DNA from: Verrucomicrobiota bacterium
GTDB lineage: Bacteria > Verrucomicrobiota > Verrucomicrobiia > Limisphaerales > JAGWYX01
Assembly: GCA_018969165.1 (NCBI GenBank)
Contig: JAGWYX010000092.1
Coordinates: 1-9,278, forward strand
Length of the DNA stretch: 9,278 nucleotides
Reading direction: 5' to 3'
The notes beneath the pieces were generated by a model. That model saw only the letters and a list, made by a program, of their open reading frames with translations, made no database searches and had not been told where the DNA came from. The position numbers were made by a program, and so were the translations under genes. The number at the start of each line of letters is the position of its first letter. Positions within the stretch are counted from its first letter, which is position 1. Shown here in pieces: positions 1 to 5,682 of this stretch.

Positions 1-48
1 CCGGCTGCGCAAAAACACCTACCGCCAAGGAACGCTCGAATACACGTT

Positions 49-53
49 AGGAA
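49..53 (+). promoter_or_regulatory. Ribosome binding site (AGGAA) before ATG at 60
   Basis: AGGAA lies 6 nt before the ATG at 60, which is good Shine-Dalgarno spacing. It is the only convincing ribosome binding site near the start of the rubrerythrin fragment. However, the ATG opens a frame (MPEFLNGIGLRG...) that differs by one base from the rubrerythrin frame. The two frames meet at the G6 run at 91-96. The site matters because it suggests either a one-base error or mutation at the G run, or an unrelated short leader ORF. Confidence 0.4.
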
Positions 54-81
54 CCATTTATGCCTGAATTCCTAAACGGCA

Positions 82-441
82 TTGGCCTTAGGGGGGAAGA
101 TCAAAGACTTCAAGCTGGACGAAGTCAAAGCGGGCACGACGGCGGAGAACCTGCATGCCGCCGTCAAGGGCGAGACCTACGAAAAGGAGACCATGTATCC
201 GGACTTCCTCAAGCAGGCCAAGAGCGACGGCGCCAAGGAGGCCATTCGGACCCTGCTGTATGCCCAGAAAGCCGAGGCCGAACACGCTAAGCTTTACCAG
301 GAAGCGCTCGACAATCTCTCGCCGCCGGCAGACGCGCCCATTTACGTCTGCAAAGTGTGCGGTTACACCACCACCAGGCTGCCGGAGCGCAACTGCGTGA
401 GTTGCCGCGAACCGGCGAGCCAGTACGTCCGTATCGACTGA
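82..441 (+). CDS. Rubrerythrin, N-terminally truncated (half diiron domain plus rubredoxin domain)
   Basis: Rubrerythrins are non-haem iron peroxidases that reduce hydrogen peroxide in the cytoplasm of anaerobes and microaerophiles. Counted from the TTG at 82, the 119 residues match the second half of the family. GETYE supplies E31 and E34, followed by the MYPDF helix, then E65-x2-H68 as the second ligand set. The rubredoxin-type iron site is C90-x2-C93 and C105-x2-C108. Full-length members are about 140-190 residues and have an earlier helix pair with another E and E-x2-H set, which is absent here. Homology seems to begin at ALGGKIKDF, and the same frame has a TAA at 73-75. The TTG has no Shine-Dalgarno site. 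An ATG at 60 with a good site is one base out of frame (G6 at 91-96). The family call is secure. Whether the gene is functional, frameshifted, or cut by a rearrangement or assembly edge is open. It precedes the DUF2231 gene by 37 nt and may be co-transcribed with it. Confidence 0.8.
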   Translation: MALGGKIKDFKLDEVKAGTTAENLHAAVKGETYEKETMYPDFLKQAKSDGAKEAIRTLLYAQKAEAEHAKLYQEALDNLSPPADAPIYVCKVCGYTTTRLPERNCVSCREPASQYVRID

Positions 442-464
442 GCGTTGGAGTTCTGGGCGAAGGC

Positions 465-469
465 GAGGG
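465..469 (+). promoter_or_regulatory. Ribosome binding site (GAGGG) of the DUF2231 gene
   Basis: GAGGG ends 9 nt before the ATG at 479. This supports that start over the in-frame ATG at 488. Confidence 0.5.
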
Positions 470-478
470 CGCTGCATC

Positions 479-1024
479 ATGAATCTGATGCCTGATCCGC
501 TGCATCCGGCCCTGGTGCACTTTCCGATCGTCCTGATCCTGTTGGGCGCCGCGGCGGCGATCGTGGCGGCCTGCTGGCGCGGCGGGCAGGTGCCGCGATT
601 CGCGGCCCTGCTCCTGGCGCTTGGGGCCTTGGGCGCGTGGGCCGCCGTGGAAACGGGCGAGTCCAGCGGTGGTTTGCTGGAAAGGGGATCGCCGGAGATG
701 GAGGGTCTGGTGGACGCGCACGAGACGTGGGCCAAACGCACCTTCGCGCTTGCCGGTGTGGCGGCCGTGGCGTCGGTGGCGGCGGCCCTTGCCGGGCGAT
801 GCCCACGGCTTGCGCGGGGCGTGGCGGTTATGGCCGCGATTGCGTCTGCCGCCGCGGCTTACGCGGTTTATGAGACGGGGCAGCGGGGCGGCGCGCTGGT
901 GTACCGGCATGCCGCCGGCGTCGAGGTGCTCGCCCATCCCCCACCTGGCGACGGTGACACGGCAACCCACCCCAGGACCGCGCAGAACGCCGAGGGCAAG
1001 ACGAAGGATCGCGATCCGGATTGA
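479..1024 (+). CDS. DUF2231 family membrane protein
   Basis: This is a 181-residue inner-membrane protein of the DUF2231 family, whose function is unknown. The family signature LHPALVHFPIVL is at residues 8-19, and the second conserved block GGALVYRHAAGV is at 137-148. Four hydrophobic segments are visible at about 12-32, 40-58, 86-106 and 110-131. H9, H14 and H144 are the conserved-looking histidines. The last ~30 residues are polar and low in complexity. The start at 479 is supported by GAGGG at 465-469. The gene lies 37 nt after the rubrerythrin fragment and 69 nt before a two-component system that resembles heavy-metal regulators. DUF2231 proteins are often found beside metal or redox genes, so a redox- or metal-linked membrane role is a reasonable guess but is not shown. 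No terminator of good quality separates it from the regulator gene, although eight Ts follow the stop codon. Confidence 0.85.
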   Translation: MNLMPDPLHPALVHFPIVLILLGAAAAIVAACWRGGQVPRFAALLLALGALGAWAAVETGESSGGLLERGSPEMEGLVDAHETWAKRTFALAGVAAVASVAAALAGRCPRLARGVAVMAAIASAAAAYAVYETGQRGGALVYRHAAGVEVLAHPPPGDGDTATHPRTAQNAEGKTKDRDPD

Positions 1025-1073
1025 GCGGTTTTTTTTGTTCATCCGGCCGGGTTTTGGGGGTAAGGTGTCGCTG

Positions 1074-1089
1074 GCAGGCATTCGCCTGC
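1074..1089. promoter_or_regulatory. Perfect inverted repeat just before the response regulator start
   Basis: GCAGGC (1074-1079) and GCCTGC (1084-1089) form a perfect 6-bp inverted repeat with the loop ATTC. It ends 4 nt before the ATG at 1094, where the ribosome binding site would be expected, and no Shine-Dalgarno sequence is visible there. It could be an operator for autoregulation or an RNA hairpin that limits initiation. A 6-bp palindrome in GC-rich DNA can also arise by chance. Confidence 0.3.
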
Positions 1090-1093
1090 GGCT

Positions 1094-1774
1094 ATGAAGA
1101 TCCTTCTGGCCGAAGACGACTCCAAACTCTTGCGCCACCTGGCCGCCGGTCTGCGCGGGGCCGGACACGTGGTGGACTGCGCGTTGGACGGTTTTGACGC
1201 GCGTTGGGCGGCCGAAAACGGCGTTTACGAGGCCCTCGTGCTGGACATCATGATGCCCCAGGTGGATGGCGTCGCGCTGGTTCGCGGACTGCGACGACGG
1301 GGACTAACGGCCCCGATAATCTTCATAACCGCTCGCGGCGAAGTGCGGGACCGGGTGGCCGGATTGGACGCCGGCGCGGACGATTACCTGGTAAAACCGT
1401 TTTCTCTGGATGAACTGCTGGCGCGCCTCCGAGCGCTGGGGCGGCGTGATCGTGGCAAGGTCAGCCAGGTGATTCGGGTCGGCGAGCTGGAACTGGATTT
1501 GGTCGCCCGCGCCGTCCGGCGCGGGACCGAGACGATTGAATTGACCAACCGCGAGTTCGCCCTGCTGGAACTGCTGGCCCAGTCCTCCCCGCGCACCGTT
1601 TCCAAGAGCGCCATCGTCGAGCGGGTTTGGGACCAGCGCTTCGACGGGGGAACCAACGTCGTCAACGTCTATATCAACTACCTGCGATCGAAGATTGATG
1701 CCCCCGGCCAGCCCTCGCTCATCCGCACGGTCCGTGGCATTGGGTTTGCCTTGGTCTCCTCGGAATTGAAATGA
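1094..1774 (+). CDS. OmpR/CusR-type response regulator
   Basis: This is a complete 226-residue cytoplasmic response regulator, the usual length for the OmpR/PhoB family. The receiver domain (about 1-115) has the acidic pair D8/D9, phospho-acceptor D51 in VLDIMMPQVDG, T79 and K101 in VKPFS. A winged-helix DNA-binding domain follows (about 126-222), with recognition helix VVNVYINYLRSKID at 189-202 and the wing motif RTVRGIGF at 211-218. VVNVYINYLRSKID and the overall layout resemble CusR/CopR/CzcR-type heavy-metal regulators more than PhoB, but the ligand cannot be read from the sequence. Its stop overlaps the kinase start (ATGA at 1771-1774), so the pair is translationally coupled. The expected partner is that kinase, which would phosphorylate D51. 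The ATG at 1094 is chosen because the canonical MKILLAEDD begins there. An inverted repeat lies just upstream. Confidence 0.93.
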   Translation: MKILLAEDDSKLLRHLAAGLRGAGHVVDCALDGFDARWAAENGVYEALVLDIMMPQVDGVALVRGLRRRGLTAPIIFITARGEVRDRVAGLDAGADDYLVKPFSLDELLARLRALGRRDRGKVSQVIRVGELELDLVARAVRRGTETIELTNREFALLELLAQSSPRTVSKSAIVERVWDQRFDGGTNVVNVYINYLRSKIDAPGQPSLIRTVRGIGFALVSSELK

Positions 1775-2832
1775 AGTCGCTGCGTTGGCGTTTGACGCTT
1801 TGGTTCACGGCGAGCCTGCTGACGGTGGTCGCCATTCTGGTGGTATCGGCCCACTGGCACCTCGATGCCGAGCTGCGGATGGAGAAATGGGAGCGAACGC
1901 ATCCGGCCCATCCGGACTGGATATTGCACGGGAGCTTTACCGACCAAGAGGTCCACGATATCCTGGGTGAGCTCCTCCGGTTCTGGCTGGTGGTGGGCGT
2001 GCCGGTGGTCGGGGCGACCTTGCTGGCCGCCTATGTCCTCGCCCGGCAATCCATCAAGCCGATCCGCGAGGTCAACCGCCAGCTCGAGCGGCTCGGGCCG
2101 GCGACGCTGCAGGAACGCATTCGGGCACCGGACGCCGATCCGGACGTAGCGGAATTGGTGGGGCACTTGAACGCGCTGCTCGATCGTCTCGAAACCTCGT
2201 TTGCGCATTTGCAGGACTACACCAGTCAGGTGGCCCACGAGTTGCGCACGCCCCTGCAATTGATGCGCCTGCAGATCGAGACCAGCGCCAGTCGCCTGGA
2301 GGCGGGGCTGGCGGAGGACCTCCAGCACGAACTGGCCCGGCTTTCCAATTATGTCGAAAAGGCCCTGCTGATCGCTTGCGCCGAACAAGGGCGACTGGAA
2401 ATCCGCCTCGTGGACTTTTCGCTGCGCGCGTTCCTGGCGGACGTGGTCGAGCCGTTTGTCCGCTTGGCCGAGGCCGAAGGCCGTCGCCTGCGTTGGGCCT
2501 GCCCGGCCAATGTGACGGTCCGCACGGATCGCGATCTGCTCAAGCAAATCCTTTTTAACCTCCTGAATAATGCCCTCCGGCATGGCACCGGTGAAATCCT
2601 GCTGCGCGCGCGCGACCGTCCCAAAGGTGTGGTTGTTCTGGTGGGCAATCGCCGACCGGAACAGAAGGGGAAACCTGGTTTGGGCATCGGCCTGCGCCTG
2701 GTCCACGCGCTGATCCAGCAACTGCCCCAGACCAGCCTGGCGACACGGGAGACCTCGTATTTTTGGATCCGGATGCAAGTTCCCACGGGCGCGTCGCTGC
2801 CGGCACGGCCCAGGCAAGCGGTGAGCGCCTGA
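1771..2832 (+). CDS. Membrane sensor histidine kinase, heavy-metal-sensor type
   Basis: This 353-residue inner-membrane kinase pairs with the preceding regulator. TM1 is about 8-26 and TM2 about 71-91, with a short periplasmic loop of ~44 residues between them. The loop carries six histidines (H28, H30, H44, H47, H53, H62), which suggests metal-ion sensing. A HAMP linker spans about 91-143. The HisKA helix carries phospho-acceptor H156 in HELRTPL, and the N-box LFNLLNNALRHG is at 261-272 (N263, N267). The ATP-binding domain is unusual: after the N-box a strand VVVLVGNRRPEQ runs almost directly into the G2 box GLGIGLRLV (303-311). The usual DxGxG G1 box and the F box are not recognisable, and the lid is short. 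Autokinase activity is therefore likely but not certain. The start is fixed by the ATGA overlap. The HAMP plus HELRTP architecture is typical of CusS/CzcS-like sensors. Confidence 0.9.
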   Translation: MKSLRWRLTLWFTASLLTVVAILVVSAHWHLDAELRMEKWERTHPAHPDWILHGSFTDQEVHDILGELLRFWLVVGVPVVGATLLAAYVLARQSIKPIREVNRQLERLGPATLQERIRAPDADPDVAELVGHLNALLDRLETSFAHLQDYTSQVAHELRTPLQLMRLQIETSASRLEAGLAEDLQHELARLSNYVEKALLIACAEQGRLEIRLVDFSLRAFLADVVEPFVRLAEAEGRRLRWACPANVTVRTDRDLLKQILFNLLNNALRHGTGEILLRARDRPKGVVVLVGNRRPEQKGKPGLGIGLRLVHALIQQLPQTSLATRETSYFWIRMQVPTGASLPARPRQAVSA

Positions 2833-2978
2833 TCCTTCGTCAGCCGACCTCTCGTGGAGGCGAAGGCTGGACACGCCGGGTTGCCGGGTGTGGAGGGTCG
2901 GGCCAGCGGGCGCGGTCCGGATGCAAAACGGATTCGTCGTTGACATTAACTTCGCTGATGCCGTAGAATGTCGGCGTT
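2833..2978 (+). other. Intergenic region between the kinase gene and the GloVer protein gene
   Basis: This is 146 nt without a gene. The first part can fold: CAGCC (2841-2845) pairs with GGCTG (2865-2869), enclosing CCTC/GAGG. There is no T run, so it is not a clear terminator. The second part becomes AT-richer and contains the promoter at 2940-2969. Confidence 0.5.
2940..2969 (+). promoter_or_regulatory. Sigma70-type promoter of the GloVer repeat gene
   Basis: A perfect -35 box TTGACA (2940-2945) is separated by 18 bp from a near-consensus -10 box TAGAAT (2964-2969). It lies in the most AT-rich stretch of the local sequence. Transcription would start near 2975-2977. That is only a few nt before the TTG at 2979 and about 18 nt before the in-frame TTG at 2994, so the message would have a very short leader. 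No Shine-Dalgarno sequence is visible before either start. Confidence 0.65.
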
Positions 2979-5384
2979 TTGAGCCCGAATCAGTTGAGAC
3001 GTTCATCCTGGCGCTGGTGTGTGCCCGGCTTTTGCCTGGGGGCAGGGCTTGTCCTGGTGCTGCCGCGAGATGGTGCCGCGCAGACTTTGACCGTCCTGCA
3101 CACCTTCGCGCCGCTGGTCGGCTACCAGAACGGCGACGGGTATAACCCGAATGGACTGCTCCTGTCTGGCAGCACGCTGTATGGCACGAGCGAGTGGGGA
3201 GGCCATGGGTTCGGCGGCTACGGGACGGTCTTCCGCGTCAACACGGATGGCGGGGCCTTCACGAACCTGCATAGTTTCTGGGGAGACGCGGACGGTTGCT
3301 TTCCCGGGGGCGTGATTATCGCGGGCACCCGCCTCTATGGGATGACAGGGTATGCGGGCGGATTCGGACTCGGCACGCTGTTCACGTTGGACCCGAGCAC
3401 AGCCAGTTACGGCGGTGTGGTGCATGCGTTCGATACCAACGGAGGTTACCCCTATGACCGTCTCTTGGTGGCTTCCGGAAGCATCCTGTACGGGACAACG
3501 GAGCTAGGCTATGAAACTTCCGGCCGCGGCACGGTGTTCAAGATCAATACCGACGGCACCGGGTTTGCGAATTTCCACACCTTTACCGGCAGCGACGGCG
3601 ATAACCCGGGCACCCTGGTGTTGAGCGGCAACACACTTTATGGCGCGACTTTCAGAGGCGGCAGCACTGGGTCCGGTACGATTTTCAGAATCAACACCGA
3701 TGGGACGGAATTCGCCAGCCTTTACAGTTTCACGGCGACCCATACGAATGCCTTTGGGGTTTCCACAAACAGCGACGGAGCCAATCCAGGGTTTCTGGTC
3801 CTTTCGGGCACTTCACTCTACGGTGGGGCGGGCGGTGGAGGAGGAGGGGGTTCCGGGACAATTTTCAAAATCAACGCCGATGGAACCGGGTTCACCGTGC
3901 TGCACACATTTTCGGCGGCCTCGACGAGCGCGTCCGGGTTCCCCACAAATGGCGATGGCACCGGCCCGGTCGTATGGATTTCGTCGGGCACCACGCTGTA
4001 TGGTGCCGCTGGCGGCGGCCTCGCGGGCAGTGGCACGATATTCAGTCTGAACACCGATGGCACGGGTTTCACCAACCTTTACCTGTTCACGGCAGGCTAC
4101 ACGAATGCTATGGGTCGATACACCAACAGCGATGGAACCGTGCCGGGCGCGCTGGTATTGTCCGGCACCACCTTGTATGGAGCCGCAGCGTATGGCGGGG
4201 CCTTCGGATCGGGGACGCTTTTCAGCCTTTCCCTGGGTCCGACGGTGGCATTCGGCATCAATCCAACCAACGGTCTCAGCCCGTTGGCGACGCAATTCAC
4301 CGCACCGGCCGCTGACAGCGTCGGCAAAGCCTTAGTCAGTTGGAATTGGGACTTCGGCGATGGCTCGACCGGCACGAATCAGAATCCCATGCACACTTAT
4401 GCGCAGCCGGGCATTTACTCCCCGGTCCTGGTAGCCACCAACAACGCGGGTATCGCCGTGCAGGGCATCGGCCCGTGGGTCACGGTGAGTGCGCCAACCG
4501 TCCCGTTCAGCGCCAGCGTTACCAACGGGTTCAACCCGCTGGCGGTGCAATTCACCTCTACCAATCTCGATAGCAGTGGGCAAGCTGTCGTGAGCTGGAA
4601 CTGGAACTTTGGCGACGGAACGACCAGCACGAACCAGAATCCTGTCCATACCTATCTACAGGCGGGCCTGTTCCTGCCGATCTTGGTTGCCACCAATAGC
4701 GTCGGCTCGGAGGTCGTGGGCGTCGGTCCGGTGATCGCCGCGGGCGCGTTCGTGGCCAACGGCGGCTTTGAGACCGGTGATCTCTCGAGTTGGATCGTTT
4801 CCGGAAGCCAGGCGACGATCGCCGCTTCGCCGCATTCCGGGCAATATGCGGTCGAACTTACTCCATTTTCGCCGGTGTCTCTCTCGCAGTCCATCCTGAC
4901 CCGTCCTGGTGCCAGCTATCTCGTCAGTTGTTGGGTCCATAATCTAGCCGGGTCTTCCGCGACTTTCACGGTTGCTTGGGAGGGAACGAATGTCTTCAAC
5001 CGATCCTACGGCGGCGATACCGGTTGGACGAATATCCAGTTGCGCGTCACGGCCAACACCGGCGATGCGGTACTGCAATTAGGCTGCTCCGGCACCTCCT
5101 TTTTTGCTTCGCCCGACCTGGAAGTCGATGACGTGAGCGTCACCGACACCACCGGCATACCCTCAGTTGACCTGGGCCAGGGGAACCTGGGATTTGTGGC
5201 CGGGCAGTTCCATTTCCAGATCGCTGGACCGGACGGTCAACAGGTCATCGTCCAGGCTTCAACCAATCTCCTGAACTGGCTGTCCCTCTCGACTAATACC
5301 ATCGCGGGTGGCAGTTTCGGGTTCACCGACACGGCGAACAACGGCGTGAACGAGCGCTTCTATCGCCTCCTGCTGATGCCGTAG
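2979..5384 (+). CDS. Secreted GloVer tandem-repeat protein with two PKD domains and a jelly-roll domain
   Basis: This is an 801-residue extracellular protein with no known enzyme motif. A Sec signal peptide spans about 6-35 (RRSSWRW, hydrophobic core, then AAQ before TLTVL). Seven GloVer-type repeats run from about 56 to 418. Each has the pattern LxxSGxTLYGxxxxGGxxGxGTxFxxNTDGxxFxxLHxF, so the region is probably a beta-propeller. Two PKD domains follow at about 421-503 and 507-585, each with SWNW(D/N)FGDG and TNQNPxHTY. A carbohydrate-binding-like jelly roll (about 591-724) starts with VANGGFETGDLSSW and ends with LEVDDVSV. The tail (about 735-801) contains VQASTNLLNWLSLSTNT and ends ERFYRLLLMP, a C-terminal module common in secreted Verrucomicrobia proteins. 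The start is TTG at 2979 or, more economically for the signal peptide, TTG at 2994 (MRRSSWRW). It has its own strong promoter, so it is a separate unit from the kinase. Its role may be surface adhesion or polysaccharide binding, by inference only. Confidence 0.88.
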   Translation: MSPNQLRRSSWRWCVPGFCLGAGLVLVLPRDGAAQTLTVLHTFAPLVGYQNGDGYNPNGLLLSGSTLYGTSEWGGHGFGGYGTVFRVNTDGGAFTNLHSFWGDADGCFPGGVIIAGTRLYGMTGYAGGFGLGTLFTLDPSTASYGGVVHAFDTNGGYPYDRLLVASGSILYGTTELGYETSGRGTVFKINTDGTGFANFHTFTGSDGDNPGTLVLSGNTLYGATFRGGSTGSGTIFRINTDGTEFASLYSFTATHTNAFGVSTNSDGANPGFLVLSGTSLYGGAGGGGGGGSGTIFKINADGTGFTVLHTFSAASTSASGFPTNGDGTGPVVWISSGTTLYGAAGGGLAGSGTIFSLNTDGTGFTNLYLFTAGYTNAMGRYTNSDGTVPGALVLSGTTLYGAAAYGGAFGSGTLFSLSLGPTVAFGINPTNGLSPLATQFTAPAADSVGKALVSWNWDFGDGSTGTNQNPMHTYAQPGIYSPVLVATNNAGIAVQGIGPWVTVSAPTVPFSASVTNGFNPLAVQFTSTNLDSSGQAVVSWNWNFGDGTTSTNQNPVHTYLQAGLFLPILVATNSVGSEVVGVGPVIAAGAFVANGGFETGDLSSWIVSGSQATIAASPHSGQYAVELTPFSPVSLSQSILTRPGASYLVSCWVHNLAGSSATFTVAWEGTNVFNRSYGGDTGWTNIQLRVTANTGDAVLQLGCSGTSFFASPDLEVDDVSVTDTTGIPSVDLGQGNLGFVAGQFHFQIAGPDGQQVIVQASTNLLNWLSLSTNTIAGGSFGFTDTANNGVNERFYRLLLMP
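3144..4232 (+). repeat. Seven degenerate GloVer coding repeats
   Basis: Seven repeats are visible in the protein, starting near residues 56, 109, 159, 209, 269, 329 and 388 of the TTG-2979 reading. The first three steps are about 50 residues. The later ones are about 60, because a loop such as TATHTNAFGVSTNSDGANP is inserted. Repeat 5 has a glycine run (GGAGGGGGGGSG) encoded at about 3822-3851. The repeats diverge at the DNA level, so the array is old rather than recently expanded. Confidence 0.7.
4239..4733 (+). repeat. Tandem pair of PKD-domain coding repeats
   Basis: The two PKD modules share long near-identical segments, including VSWNW-x-FGDG, TNQNP-x-HTY and LVATN. At DNA level the segments around 4339-4401 and 4594-4653 are similar. 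The pair probably arose by a more recent duplication than the GloVer repeats upstream. Confidence 0.6.
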
Positions 5385-5682
5385 GAGGGGTGGCTTGGAA
5401 CGCTTCGGCTGGAGGCGACCAATGGCGCTATTTTACCGAAGTTGACCAGCACGACCACGTCGCCTGGGTGGCGGTGAATCCTGCCTCCGCCCAACAGCCC
5501 GGATTGGGGATCGGGCGGTCTCATCCTGGCGGAGGTGGGGCGAGCATCGGCGGCCGTTGGGCGCGCCTCCGGGGGCCGAGCCACATGAGGGAATAGACGG
5601 GAGGCAGGCCTGATGAATCCCCCATCGCTCGCGCGGGGCCGAATACTCCGCGAAGCACATAACCGAGCCGCGCGGCGGCCGT
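5385..5682. other. Convergent intergenic region with no recognised gene
   Basis: This is 298 nt between the converging stops of the GloVer gene and the DUF2950 gene. The open frames here are short and have compositionally biased translations with no family features. Several complementary CCTCCG/CGGAGG segments occur (for example 5484-5491 with 5528-5535, and 5530-5535 with 5566-5571). None is followed by a T run, so I do not call a terminator. Nothing else is recognised. Confidence 0.5.

Noticed and set aside
2..67. Plus-strand frame open from the window edge to TGA at 65-67 (ends LEYTLGTIYA), overlapping ATG 60 by 8 bp
   Set aside because: Only 21 codons with no recognisable family; it could be the tail of an upstream gene but cannot be supported.
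1016..1036. Possible terminator after the DUF2231 gene (CCG-loop-CGG followed by T8)
   Set aside because: The stem is only 3 bp, so the T run alone is not enough to call a terminator.
287..1168. Long minus-strand frame of 293 codons
   Set aside because: It lies opposite three well-supported plus-strand genes, is Arg/Pro-rich and has no domain features; a shadow in GC-rich DNA.
2834..2869. Foldable segment after the kinase gene as a terminator
   Set aside because: The stems are interrupted and no T run follows.
1678..3006. Minus-strand frame of 442 codons
   Set aside because: It is antisense to the regulator and kinase genes, and its composition mirrors their codon pattern; no motifs.
3822..3851. 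Glycine-coding G-rich run in GloVer repeat 5 as a slippage site
   Set aside because: The frame is maintained through it, and it consists of mixed GGN codons rather than a long homopolymer.
5390..5660. Short ORFs on both strands in the convergent gap
   Set aside because: Compositionally biased translations, no ribosome binding sites, no recognisable domains.
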